64,000 nucleotides of DNA from Candidatus Poribacteria bacterium. GTDB taxonomy: Bacteria; Poribacteria; WGA-4E; WGA-3G. Position numbers and translations under genes: made by a program. The notes below the pieces were generated by a model. That model had not been told where the DNA came from. It searched no databases and worked only from the letters and a program-made list of their open reading frames with translations. The DNA lies in contig JAPPCZ010000109.1 in the NCBI GenBank assembly GCA_028824685.1, positions 1 through 64,000 of the forward strand, written 5' to 3'. Positions 50,830-59,480 of this stretch are shown here, piece after piece. Position 1 is the first letter of the stretch, and each line of letters opens with the position of its first letter.

Positions 50830-53800
50830 ATGAAAGTAGATAATATCTTCAAAACATTATTGTTTTTCCTAAGTATTTTCACATGTATAGCAATGGTCGG
50901 CACTCATAATGCCACTGCTGCCACAATCGGAAAAATATCTGGTATCGTTACCGCAGAAGCGACAAAGCAACCGTTAGTAAACGCCAAAGTGACAATTGTT
51001 GGGACAAGTACTACTGCGACAACAAACGATTCTGGCTACTATGTTATGACTAACATTGATCCAGGGGGATATGATGTCCGAGTTGAACTCACTGGCTACC
51101 GTTCAAAGACTGTTCAGGCAACAACGGTTTTCGCTGGACTCACCACAACTATAAACTTCGCTCTGGAGGTTTCTGAAGTTGTTGAAATTGAAGGCATAAC
51201 GGTAACTGCTCAAAAACCGCTCATCAAGAAGGATGTCACACAAACAACACGGATAATTGAAGCGGACGAAATCGCCTCTATGCCACGCGACACCGTGAAT
51301 GGCATTCTCCAAACACAGGCAGGTGTGGCTGTGCTAAATTCATCTGGCTCGCTCCATATTCGCGGTGGTAGGTCAATGGAGATTAAATATCTTATTGACG
51401 GTATCCCAGTTAATGACCCGATTGGTAGGGGTTTAGGGCTACAAATTAGCACAAACGCGCTTGAACAGATGGAAGTCATCACTGGCGGATTCAATGCAGA
51501 ACACGGTGATGCACAATCTGGTATCATTAATCTTATCACGAAGGCAGGCACACATAAATTTACTGGTAGGGTTAGATATCGGGTTGGTCAATGGGGACAG
51601 CACCATGGCGACCCAATATACGGTCCCTGGTTGGACCCCGACGAAGGTTTCCGACCAGTGGCACTTGAACCTTTCAGAGGTATATTCATCGGTAAACCTC
51701 ATGATTATCAAACACCTTATCGTGGAAATTCTGTAACAGTTGGGGAATTGGCAGAACGAGAAGGTGATGATAAGGTAGAATTCACAGAAATTGCTCCCGG
51801 TGTGTATGCAGATAGAACAGAAAACCCGTTGCAGCCGGTTATTGATACGGAAACAGGCGAACCTAAGGTAAATGAAGAAACGGGTGAAGTCATTATGGAA
51901 CGCCAACCTTTTAAGGATGCGGACGGTACCGTAATTGACTATGAGAAAAAACAGGTTACACTGTTAGATGGCTACATTGTGGATCTGGAGCAATACAGCG
52001 GACAGTTCAACGATACAAAAGATTATAAGTTATCTCCGAGTCATATTGGAGAATTAGCACTCAGCGGTCCGATATGGGGCAATCGATTGACGTTCTCCTT
52101 CGCCAGCCAGTTGCGGCGAGATGAAAGTTATCTACCCAATAGTGGCAGCGGTGGGCATACACTCCAAGGCAAACTCAAGTTCGAAATCACACCTGAACTA
52201 AAACTCACTGCAAGCGGACTCTATGATGTGCGAGAATTCAACAACTATGGTGGAAGTCTACGCTTTGTACCCGGTGCAATTGAAGTTGACAATAGGGATG
52301 GTCGGAGTCTTTCCGTTCAACTCTCACACAATATCAACTCAGGCACCTTCTATACTTTGACGTTTGGACAATTCCACCGTTCTTTTAAAAGTCATCAGCC
52401 AGGGAAAGTGTGGGATCCGTTGAATAAAACGTTTGAAGAAAATGCCTACGATCCTGAAAAATCCTTTGATCAGAACCAGGAAGAAGGTAGGATTAGAAAT
52501 CCAGCACAACAGGCGTATAACGACACAACCTACGATGTCGCGGGAGACAACAACTTCTGGACAACCCGCAATTCCACGACATCGATTTTCAAAGGCGTTT
52601 TTGCGAGTCAAGTTACTGAAAACCATCAAATCCAGACAGGGATTGAATTTTCTACAAACCATCTCTATAATCTCGGCACAACAAATTATGGTAGTTCAAA
52701 CCTCTATATGGAGTATTATGATGTAACACCCACGTCCATCAGTCTATATGCCCAAGATAAGATGGAATATGAAGGTATGATTGTTAACGCCGGTTTACGA
52801 TATGATATCTATGATCCGGATGGTATCTCGCCAAAAGACCCGTTAGATCCGCTTGAACTGAACGAAGATGATGGCACAATCAAATTAGAGAAATACGAAG
52901 TTAGAGTTCCAATAATATCGGATAGTACATTTGAGTTGTCTAACGACAAGAAGTTATCTGAAGTTGGACTACCGGTTATCAAAGAACCCATTGAAGCTTC
53001 TGTTAAACACATGATTGCACCGCGTCTCGGTATTTCTTTCCCAGTTACTGACCGGGCGAAATTACACTTTACCTACGGGCATTACTATCAGATACCACGA
53101 GGTGATGACCTCTATGAAAACCTTAGTTTTGATATGCGTGGTGCAATCCGAAGGAGAGGCAACCCCGACCTGGAACCAGAGAGAACTATCGCTTACGAAG
53201 TCGGTATAGCCCAACAGTTCACGGATGACTTAACTTTTGACATCACCGGATTCACAAAGGATATCAATAACCTTGTGAGTAGTGTGCATGTTGACATCAC
53301 AAACGATTATAGTTATTTCATCAACGATATTTACGGACGCGTTCAAGGGGTTGAACTTTCAATTCGTAAGTGGCGTACAGGTGGAGGTCCGGTTTCTGGT
53401 ATGCTCAGTTATACCTATTCTGTTGCGAAGGGCAAAGGCTCCAGTCGGAATTTGGGATACCTTACCTATTACCGACAGCAACCTGAAGTAACCGAAAGCC
53501 ATCCGTTAGCCTGGGATCAGCGTCATATTATTTCCGCATTTTTAGACATTCAGCTGCCCTTTACTTCTGCTGTTAATTTTGTCGGCAGATACGCCAGCGG
53601 TTTGCCTTACACGCCAAATCCGAGAGCACCGATTAAACCTGCTATCAACTCAAAACGTTATCCAGCAACTTACAATGTTGATGCCCTGGTTAGTAAACGT
53701 AGTACGATTAGTGGGATAACGTATACCTTCTTTGCGGATATTCGGAACATCTTCAACACGAAGAACTTGGATAACCTGCTTGATGCGGTGACGTATGATC

Positions 53801-53895
53801 GCTACGGTATTCCGCTAACTGCACAGAAGCATTCCAGTCCGATTTCGTGGAGTTCCCCACGTTTGGTTATGATGGGTGTGAGTTTGGATTTTTAG
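50830..53895 (+). CDS. TonB-dependent receptor with carboxypeptidase-like N-terminal domain
   Basis: 1021 residues. A signal peptide (to about 33) is followed by a carboxypeptidase regulatory-like domain (about 36-110: GKISGIVTAEATKQPLVNAKVTIVG). The plug domain follows (about 130-250: DTVNGILQTQAGVAVLN, LHIRGGRSMEIKYLIDGIPVNDP, AEHGDAQSGIINLITK) and then a 22-strand barrel ending in an aromatic residue (VMMGVSLDF). It belongs to the Oar/SusC-like group. Its ligand is unknown; such receptors import large substrates or take part in surface export. AAAAGGAG precedes the ATG by 8 bases. Confidence 0.92.
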   Translation: MKVDNIFKTLLFFLSIFTCIAMVGTHNATAATIGKISGIVTAEATKQPLVNAKVTIVGTSTTATTNDSGYYVMTNIDPGGYDVRVELTGYRSKTVQATTVFAGLTTTINFALEVSEVVEIEGITVTAQKPLIKKDVTQTTRIIEADEIASMPRDTVNGILQTQAGVAVLNSSGSLHIRGGRSMEIKYLIDGIPVNDPIGRGLGLQISTNALEQMEVITGGFNAEHGDAQSGIINLITKAGTHKFTGRVRYRVGQWGQHHGDPIYGPWLDPDEGFRPVALEPFRGIFIGKPHDYQTPYRGNSVTVGELAEREGDDKVEFTEIAPGVYADRTENPLQPVIDTETGEPKVNEETGEVIMERQPFKDADGTVIDYEKKQVTLLDGYIVDLEQYSGQFNDTKDYKLSPSHIGELALSGPIWGNRLTFSFASQLRRDESYLPNSGSGGHTLQGKLKFEITPELKLTASGLYDVREFNNYGGSLRFVPGAIEVDNRDGRSLSVQLSHNINSGTFYTLTFGQFHRSFKSHQPGKVWDPLNKTFEENAYDPEKSFDQNQEEGRIRNPAQQAYNDTTYDVAGDNNFWTTRNSTTSIFKGVFASQVTENHQIQTGIEFSTNHLYNLGTTNYGSSNLYMEYYDVTPTSISLYAQDKMEYEGMIVNAGLRYDIYDPDGISPKDPLDPLELNEDDGTIKLEKYEVRVPIISDSTFELSNDKKLSEVGLPVIKEPIEASVKHMIAPRLGISFPVTDRAKLHFTYGHYYQIPRGDDLYENLSFDMRGAIRRRGNPDLEPERTIAYEVGIAQQFTDDLTFDITGFTKDINNLVSSVHVDITNDYSYFINDIYGRVQGVELSIRKWRTGGGPVSGMLSYTYSVAKGKGSSRNLGYLTYYRQQPEVTESHPLAWDQRHIISAFLDIQLPFTSAVNFVGRYASGLPYTPNPRAPIKPAINSKRYPATYNVDALVSKRSTISGITYTFFADIRNIFNTKNLDNLLDAVTYDRYGIPLTAQKHSSPISWSSPRLVMMGVSLDF

Positions 53896-53930
53896 AGGGT
53901 AATTCTAAATGACAGGAATCAATATTGTTA

Positions 53931-54143
53931 ATGACTGACAACGCAGAACTTCATGACGAATTGTGTCCTGAGTATGACGCAACTTTGCTCAAAAACGGTG
54001 TCCGTGGAAAATATGCGAAGCAATACGCTGCAGGCACAAACCTTGTTCGCCTTGACCCAGATATTGCCGCTGCTTTTCCAAACGAAGAAGCCGTTAATGA
54101 AGCATTACGATCTGTATTGAAAGAGAGAAATAAGGAGAAATAA
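53931..54143 (+). CDS. Small hypothetical protein, antitoxin-like
   Basis: 70 residues from ATG 53931 (a TTG two codons earlier is also open). The core YDATLLKNGVRGKYAKQYAAGTNLVRLDPDIAAAFPNEEAVNEALR resembles a short family often found beside toxin-antitoxin genes, with the pattern V-R-x-L-DPDVA-F in the C-terminal half. The stop codon lies in the three-copy GAGAAATAAG repeat that also provides the next ribosome site. Role unknown; likely co-transcribed with the following pair. Confidence 0.7.
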   Translation: MTDNAELHDELCPEYDATLLKNGVRGKYAKQYAAGTNLVRLDPDIAAAFPNEEAVNEALRSVLKERNKEK

Positions 54144-54154
54144 GGAGAAATAAC
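54125..54154. repeat. Three tandem copies of GAGAAATAAG covering a stop codon and ribosome site
   Basis: Units 54125-54134, 54135-54144 and 54145-54154 (the last ends in C). They supply the stop of the 53931 gene and the GGAG ahead of ATG 54156. Copy-number change would alter the protein end and the spacing. Confidence 0.85.
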
Positions 54155-54155
54155 G

Positions 54156-54416
54156 ATGTCCACGACAATTGAAGGCGTATATCACAACGGGGAAATTGAA
54201 CTTTCGGAAACACCCAGTGATGTATGTGAAGGCACACGTGTTGTCGTAATTTTTATGCCATCAGAGGCGATAGATTTACGGGAACGTGGTATTGACGAAG
54301 CACAAGCGGCAAATTTACGTGCGCGTTTCGCAACCTTTGCTGAAGACTGGGAAAATCCGGAAATGAGTATCTATGACAACTATGATGAGGAGAAAGCTAA
54401 ACTACAAGCGCGGTGA
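54156..54416 (+). CDS. Antitoxin of a MazF/PemK-like pair (AF2212/DUF104-like)
   Basis: 86 residues. It begins with TIEGVYHNGEIELSETPSDVCEGTRVVVIF, the short beta motif of AF2212/DUF104-type antitoxins, followed by a helical tail (EAQAANLRARFATFAEDWENPEMSIYDNYDEEKAKLQAR) for toxin binding. The 3' end overlaps the PemK-like toxin gene by about 30 bp, as in most such operons. GGAG is 8 bases upstream. Confidence 0.82.
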   Translation: MSTTIEGVYHNGEIELSETPSDVCEGTRVVVIFMPSEAIDLRERGIDEAQAANLRARFATFAEDWENPEMSIYDNYDEEKAKLQAR

Positions 54417-54741
54417 TGTAATCTTAGCAATTTTCCCAGATTCAAACTTGCTTACAGCCAAACCACGTCCAGCATTGATTGTTCAAGCGGAGAATCTGAA
54501 AACAGGTTTATCACAAGTAATCGTGGCGATGATTACCAGCAAGATGTTTCGAGTTAATCATCCGAGCCGCGTTTCTATTTTGCTTTCTACCTCAGAGGGA
54601 CAGCAATCGGGGTTAATAACGGACTCGGTAGTGATGACTGACAATCTTGCCACTGTTGCTGAATCAGAAATTGACCGTGTCATTGGTTCAATTCCAATGA
54701 CAAAAATTGACATGGCTTTACGACATACGTTGAATCTTTAA
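54385..54741 (+). CDS. MazF/PemK-family toxin
   Basis: 118 residues from ATG 54385 (frame is open from 54373). The PemK/MazF core is visible: YKRGDVILAIFPDSN at the start, KPRPALIVQAENL, and VIVAMITSKM; the last part (SVVMTDNLATVAESEIDRVIGSIP) matches the family. These proteins are sequence-specific mRNA interferases. Overlap with the upstream antitoxin indicates coupling. Confidence 0.88.
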   Translation: MRRKLNYKRGDVILAIFPDSNLLTAKPRPALIVQAENLKTGLSQVIVAMITSKMFRVNHPSRVSILLSTSEGQQSGLITDSVVMTDNLATVAESEIDRVIGSIPMTKIDMALRHTLNL

Positions 54742-54804
54742 CCGCTTGGGTGTATATACAAATCTGTTCTGAACATAAATATAGGAGTGATATAAGAAAA
54801 ACCA

Positions 54805-55632
54805 ATGAATCTTCAACAAACAAAACCGCTATCAGATATCTATGCACGAGAAGAAGATTTCTCTGCAGATCTTGCTGAGAATCTCAAGGAACTTAATGTC
54901 GGTAAATTTGAAGACGCAGAGACTGAAGCCAACGTTGGCACACGCAGAGCAGATATTGTCGCTACCGGTGAAGATGGAACACTCGTAGTTGAAAACCAAT
55001 TCTACAAGGCAGATTGGGATCATTGGGGTAGACTTGAGGCTTATGCTCGTTTGAAGGAAGCTGATGTGGCAGTATTAGTGGCAGAAGATTTTGAGAAATT
55101 GATGGTTGTAACTTGTGATTTGCGTAACGAAGATAGCAAAATTGATTGGTTTCTTATTCAAGTGCAGGCAAATTCACACGACGAACTTTCTTTTCACCAC
55201 ATAGCACAACCTGTAAGAGATATTCAAACCGAAAAGCGTTCCCAAGTAGGATATAGTGAATTTTGGGCACCGATCCGTAATGGTGAATTCGGAGAACTTT
55301 TTGCCGGAAGACCTGTTCCTATCCGGGATGAAGGTTGGATAGGTAAAAGCATCCGTAATATAAAGGTTAATCTGTTTATTAACAAACAGAATTGCTATAT
55401 ACAACTCTTATTTACAGAAGACAGCAGAATGGAACGTCGAGATCAAATCATACAACTGTTCCCGGAATCAGATTACACTTGGAAATATAGTGACTCACCT
55501 AAGGAGGCAAAAGTCAATTTTCCAGTCCTTGACAAAGGCAAGAATGACAGAGAAGATTGGGATGAAATCCGTGAAAAATTAGTCAATATGGGAACTGATA
55601 TCTACAATAAAATCAACGAAGCTGGCTTGTAG
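54805..55632 (+). CDS. PD-(D/E)xK nuclease-like, DUF4268 family protein
   Basis: 275 residues. The N-terminal half shows a PD-(D/E)xK-type nuclease core: EANVGTRRADIVATGEDGTLVVENQFYKADWDHWGRLEAYAR, with Asp in RRADI and Glu-x-Gln in VVENQ as the active-site set. The C-terminal half (SEFWAPIRNGEFGELF, IRNIKVNLFINKQNCYIQLLF) matches the DUF4268 region. Homologues occur near restriction and defence genes, but its role is unknown. It stands in a patch of toxin-antitoxin genes. Confidence 0.85.
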   Translation: MNLQQTKPLSDIYAREEDFSADLAENLKELNVGKFEDAETEANVGTRRADIVATGEDGTLVVENQFYKADWDHWGRLEAYARLKEADVAVLVAEDFEKLMVVTCDLRNEDSKIDWFLIQVQANSHDELSFHHIAQPVRDIQTEKRSQVGYSEFWAPIRNGEFGELFAGRPVPIRDEGWIGKSIRNIKVNLFINKQNCYIQLLFTEDSRMERRDQIIQLFPESDYTWKYSDSPKEAKVNFPVLDKGKNDREDWDEIREKLVNMGTDIYNKINEAGL

Positions 55633-55656
55633 TTCTCATTAGAAAGGTGAATCAAA

Positions 55657-55833
55657 ATGAAAAATCAAACTTTTACAGCAAGTATCTGGCGAGAAAATAA
55701 CTGGTTTATTGCCCAATGTTTGGAGGTTGACATTGCCAGTCAAGGTAAAAGCGAAGAAGAGGCGTTAGATAATCTGGTAGAAGCATTGGAGCTTTACTTT
55801 GAGCCACCTCAACCAAGTATGAAACCGATGTAA
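55657..55833 (+). CDS. HicB-like antitoxin (short, orphan)
   Basis: 58 residues: MKNQTFTASIWRENNWFIAQ, then CLEVDIASQGKSEEEALDNLVEALELYFE. The pattern (W…FIA.CLEVD.ASQG.S.EEAL.NL.EALELYFE) is that of the HicB fold; the usual C-terminal DNA-binding helix is absent. AGAAAGG lies about 11 bases upstream. No HicA toxin gene is present; a coding-like fragment follows instead. Confidence 0.83.
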   Translation: MKNQTFTASIWRENNWFIAQCLEVDIASQGKSEEEALDNLVEALELYFEPPQPSMKPM

Positions 55834-55973
55834 AGTCGTTCAAAAAATGGGATGCCAAAGAGGTATGTGTTGGTCACAAAGGTCGGAGTGAAGGTTTTTA
55901 CATCAAATTAGGCGCAAGATACAACGAACACGAATGGTTAGTGTGGGACAATTTTCTTAAACTTATCCAGTAA
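55803..55973 (+). pseudogene. Coding-like fragment after the HicB gene
   Basis: A 57-codon open stretch without ATG/GTG/TTG start. It reads as a protein end (KSFKKWDAKEVCVGHKGRSE, FYIKLGARYNEHEWLVWDNF) and overlaps the end of the HicB gene in another frame. It looks like the 3' remnant of a gene whose front was lost. The family is not recognised. Confidence 0.45.
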
Positions 55974-55992
55974 AAGATAAAAGGAATATTCT

Positions 55993-56994
55993 ATGGACAA
56001 AAATTATAAGGTAGCAATCATCGGATGCGGTGGCATTTCTCACATGCACGCCGGTTGGTATGTGAACGAACCGAGGACGACTATCACCACAATTGCGGAT
56101 ATTGACGAAGAACGCCTAAAAACTTATGGTGAACGGTACGAGGTCGAAAAACAGTACACCGATTACATTGAAATGCTTGAGACAGAAGAAATTGATCTCG
56201 TTTCAATCTGTACGCGCCCGAAGCACCATGCGCCATTGGTAATAGAAACTGCGAAACACGGTGTCAAAGGCATTCTGTCTGAAAAACCGATGGCAGAAAA
56301 TCTTGGGCAAGGAAAGGCGATGCTTGAGTCCTGTTCACAGCATGGCGTGAAGTTGGCAATTGACCATCAAGTGCGGTTTAGCGCACCCTACCAGCACGCA
56401 CAACAGATGATTGCCGACGGTGCTATTGGGGACATCTTCCGTATACACGGTATCTGTGGCGGCGGTGACTTGAAGGATAACGCCACGCATACCGTTGACC
56501 TTATGCTTTACGTTTACGGCGACCGTCCTGTTAGTTGGGTGATAGGGCAGATTGAACGTATCGGCACACCGACTAAATACGATTTGCACTCCGAGGATTT
56601 CGCAATCGGTTACTTCAAGTTTGAAGACAATGTGCGAGGTATCATTGAATCAGGGAACGATACCGCTCCGGGCTATCACCACATCTACTGCTACGGCACA
56701 GAAGGCGAAATTGAACTCGCTGCCCCAGGCGGTCCTGGAATCCGTTTCCGTAACCAAGAGACTGGTGGTGAATGGGCGACACCGGAACTAACTCCCGAAA
56801 TTACCCCCGTGCAAGACCTGATCGCAGCCATTGAAGAAGACCGAGAACACCGCTCAAGCGGACATTGTGGCTATGCTACGCTTGAACTGCTCATGGCAAT
56901 TTACGAATCATCCCGTAAACGACAGCGGGTACAATTACCCATGGAAGAGATGGAATCGCCATTAACACTGATGATTGAGGATGGGTGGGTATAA
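55993..56994 (+). CDS. Gfo/Idh/MocA-family oxidoreductase
   Basis: 333 residues. An N-terminal NAD(P)-binding Rossmann fold (VAIIGCGGISHMHAGWY, GxGxxxxxH) is followed by the typical ISICTRPKHHAPLVIETAKHG-like block, EKPMAENL with the conserved Lys, and a C-terminal alpha/beta domain with GGDLKDNATHTVDLMLYVYGD (the active-site Asp/His pair DxxxH). Family members oxidise or epimerise sugars and inositols; substrate is unknown. Start ATG 55993 is 8 bases beyond AAAAGGAA. Confidence 0.92.
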   Translation: MDKNYKVAIIGCGGISHMHAGWYVNEPRTTITTIADIDEERLKTYGERYEVEKQYTDYIEMLETEEIDLVSICTRPKHHAPLVIETAKHGVKGILSEKPMAENLGQGKAMLESCSQHGVKLAIDHQVRFSAPYQHAQQMIADGAIGDIFRIHGICGGGDLKDNATHTVDLMLYVYGDRPVSWVIGQIERIGTPTKYDLHSEDFAIGYFKFEDNVRGIIESGNDTAPGYHHIYCYGTEGEIELAAPGGPGIRFRNQETGGEWATPELTPEITPVQDLIAAIEEDREHRSSGHCGYATLELLMAIYESSRKRQRVQLPMEEMESPLTLMIEDGWV

Positions 56995-57047
56995 GCGACA
57001 AAATCGTTTGATGTTAAAACCGATGAATACCTTTCAGGACATAACAG

Positions 57048-58922
57048 ATGATTTTTGAAAACTCAAACGCAAAAAGCAAATCTATACTCATAAAAATCAT
57101 CCTATTTTGTATCCTGATTACCTCCTTTACTTTGGTGTTGCGAAACCTTGGACACAGCAAGATTCACTATTGGGATGAAGGTTTCCACGCGATGGTCGCG
57201 CGAAATCTAACAAAACATCCGTTAAAGTTCACACTTTACGATCAACCGTGGCTGGAATATAATTACAAAAGTTGGGGGGAGAACCATATATGGCTACATA
57301 AACCGCCTGTTGCCATGTGGAAAATCTGTATTTCGCATTTTATCTTCGGCATCAACGCTTTCGCGCTTCGCTTGCCATCTGCTATCAGTCTTGTGTTGTC
57401 CGCATGGTTGACATATAGAATAGCCTCCGATCTTTTTGATAAACGTGCAGGTCTGATTGCAGCGTTTCTTCAAGCGTTTAATCCGTTTCTTTTTGAATCT
57501 GTTCACGGCTATCGCTTTTCGGATCATATTGACATCGCACTATTGCTCTGGGTCCAGGTTTCATGTTGGTTTTTGCTTCGCGGAATTCGGAGTGGAAAAA
57601 GGAGGAATTACATCTTATCGGGTGTAGCGATGGGTATAGCCTATCTCTCAAAAAGTTATCTGGCACTTATCACTTTTGGGATTGCGTTTGTTGTTTGGTT
57701 TGTTGCGTGGTACAAACGCAGAAGTCGAATTCATGGTGAGTCAACTGATGAACCATCCACGGTTGAACAACAAGAATCGGATCACGCCATAACAGATGGA
57801 GAAGATTTACGAATCCGACTCAGTGATGTCGGTTTACAACTTCTGGTAGGAATCCTAACTGTTGCACCGTGGGCAATTTATTGCCTAATCAAATATCCTC
57901 AAGAATTCTTGTGGGAACACAAACGGGTTATTGATCATCTTAATACGAATGTTGAAAATTGGGCAGCATCATGGGACAGACCACTATTTGAATATATGCC
58001 GCTGTTCTATCCGTTTTTTTATGCCGCACTCTTTGCTGTTGTGTTATGTCTGCTTGTAGTGATGTTCAAACGTTGGCGATTACCTGAATTATTTGTGTTG
58101 GCATGGGCTATCGGTGTCATTGTTCCGCACGTACTCGCGGAGACGAAAACACCATCGGCAACGATGATTGCTGTGCCACCTTTACTAATTTGTATAGCAG
58201 CGGTCATTAGCAGGGCATGGCAACGAAGGGATTGGTTTTACACAGCAATTTGGGGGGCATCAATGTTGTCTATTGTTGCTATCTCCTTTGGAAGTGCCCT
58301 TGTTCACAGCGGGAAGTGGTTACCGGGAACGGTAAGTAACAGAGGAATCGGTTTTTTTCAGTTTGATGGAATAAGGAGTTTCGCGCCTTTTATTCATAAA
58401 CATTTTTGGATTATTGAACAACTCATCATATTCGGTGTCCTGCTTGCATTTTTCGTTGGTATTTTTCTAATCAGCAAAAGAGAATGGCAAAAATGGATAT
58501 CTTTTGGAGTTCGTATAGTGGCACTCGTAATTGCTATATTTTGCGCGGGGCGTTATGTCCATGCAGCATACAGAGTCACTGAACGAAATGCACAGATTCC
58601 GCTGTATGTAGTAAGTGGTGAACGAATCCAACGAGAGTTGCCCGAAAATGTTTGTTTCTTCCTTGACGATGAGCGTACCGGTGCACACTTTGACTTGATG
58701 TATTACGCTGATAGATCAACATATCAGATTAATAACGTTCACGCGAAATCACCGCGCAATGTGGCACGCCAAGCAAAAGAAGCAAGGGAAGCAGGGGCAA
58801 TCCCCTATCTTTTCTCAGTTAAAGAAACTGAATACAGTTATCCACTGCTCATGGAAGGCGAGGTAGATGTAGGGAACGATAAGAAACAAAGGTACCGCAT
58901 TTTTGAAATCACGGAAAGGTAA
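57048..58922 (+). CDS. Glycosyltransferase family 39 membrane protein
   Basis: 624 residues with about eleven hydrophobic helices. The first periplasmic loop holds HYWDEGFHAMVARNL, the D-E motif of GT39/ArnT/PMT-type lipid-sugar transferases. A long hydrophilic stretch (about 230-270, EQQESDHAITDGEDLR) lies between helices and a soluble C-terminal domain follows. Such enzymes transfer sugars from polyprenyl carriers to lipids or proteins at the periplasmic face. The acceptor is unknown. The gene has no partner glycosylation genes in the window. Confidence 0.9.
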   Translation: MIFENSNAKSKSILIKIILFCILITSFTLVLRNLGHSKIHYWDEGFHAMVARNLTKHPLKFTLYDQPWLEYNYKSWGENHIWLHKPPVAMWKICISHFIFGINAFALRLPSAISLVLSAWLTYRIASDLFDKRAGLIAAFLQAFNPFLFESVHGYRFSDHIDIALLLWVQVSCWFLLRGIRSGKRRNYILSGVAMGIAYLSKSYLALITFGIAFVVWFVAWYKRRSRIHGESTDEPSTVEQQESDHAITDGEDLRIRLSDVGLQLLVGILTVAPWAIYCLIKYPQEFLWEHKRVIDHLNTNVENWAASWDRPLFEYMPLFYPFFYAALFAVVLCLLVVMFKRWRLPELFVLAWAIGVIVPHVLAETKTPSATMIAVPPLLICIAAVISRAWQRRDWFYTAIWGASMLSIVAISFGSALVHSGKWLPGTVSNRGIGFFQFDGIRSFAPFIHKHFWIIEQLIIFGVLLAFFVGIFLISKREWQKWISFGVRIVALVIAIFCAGRYVHAAYRVTERNAQIPLYVVSGERIQRELPENVCFFLDDERTGAHFDLMYYADRSTYQINNVHAKSPRNVARQAKEAREAGAIPYLFSVKETEYSYPLLMEGEVDVGNDKKQRYRIFEITER

Positions 58923-58956
58923 TGACTAAATTTACTGAAGGACAACCCTGCTGTTA

Positions 58957-58965
58957 TGGTATAAT
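58957..58965 (+). promoter_or_regulatory. Extended -10 promoter of the higBA remnant
   Basis: TGgTATAAT, a perfect extended -10, seven bases before the remnant higB start. A good -35 is lacking. HigBA promoters are normally repressed by HigA. Confidence 0.45.
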
Positions 58966-58971
58966 ACACAC

Positions 58972-59007
58972 ATGAGAATTATATCGTGCCGTATTATGAG
59001 GCAATGA
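58972..59007 (+). pseudogene. Remnant of a HigB-type toxin start
   Basis: ATG opens an 11-codon frame reading MRIISCRIMRQ. It aligns with the N-terminus of HigB toxins (M-R-x-I-S-x-x-x-L-R), directly in front of higA as expected. The rest, about 85 residues, is missing, leaving an immediate stop. The assignment rests on a short match and on gene order. Confidence 0.4.
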
Positions 59008-59040
59008 CAACTCTAAACCGAATACGTTAAAGTGATAATT

Positions 59041-59153
59041 ATGGAAGTTAAACCAATCAAATCTGAAGCAGATTATAACAATGCCCTAAAAAAAATAGAA
59101 AACTTTGGGACGCGAGTTACGGTTCACCAGAAGGTAATAAATTAGATGTTCTT
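59041..59153 (+). pseudogene. 5' part of higA, out of frame with 59154-59414
   Basis: ATG 59041 begins MEVKPIKSEADYNNALKKIENF, the typical N-terminus of HigA antitoxins, and then leaves the frame; a stop follows at 59142. The downstream part continues in the -1 frame (WDASYGSPEGNKLDVLVTLV). An eight-A run (59088-59095) and a TTT-GGG junction lie at the changeover. Either the gene is broken, a base is missing, or expression needs a -1 shift at the A-run. Confidence 0.75.
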
Positions 59154-59414
59154 GTGACATTGGTGGATGCTTATGAAAATGAACATTATCTGATTCCACC
59201 ACCAGATCCTATTGATGCAATTCTTCACTATATGGAGAGTCAAGATCTCTCTGAACAAGACCTTGAACCTTATATCGGTTCACGTTCAGGTGTATCAGAA
59301 ATCTTGAATAGACAACGCACTCTGTCTTTGGACATGATTCGGAAATTACACAAAGGTCTTGGAATTTCGGCGGATATTTTGATTCAACCTTATCCATTGC
59401 AAGCCGCGTCATGA
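59154..59414 (+). CDS. HigA-type antitoxin, C-terminal DNA-binding part
   Basis: 86 residues in a frame opened by GTG 59154, but without a proper start or ribosome site. It carries the HigA helix-turn-helix: IDAILHYMESQDLSEQDLEPYIGSRSGVSEILNRQRTLSLDMIRKLHKGLG, then ADILIQPYPLQ. The N-terminal third lies in another frame (59041-59153). A full-length HigA of about 124 residues would result from one extra base. Intact HigA represses its operon and neutralises HigB, which is reduced to a remnant here. Confidence 0.78.
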   Translation: MTLVDAYENEHYLIPPPDPIDAILHYMESQDLSEQDLEPYIGSRSGVSEILNRQRTLSLDMIRKLHKGLGISADILIQPYPLQAAS

Positions 59415-59480
59415 ATTCCAAACCATTTTTTTCAGCGGAAGCGATTTATTATCAACTCCCGCAATATAGAGGTAAGAAAT

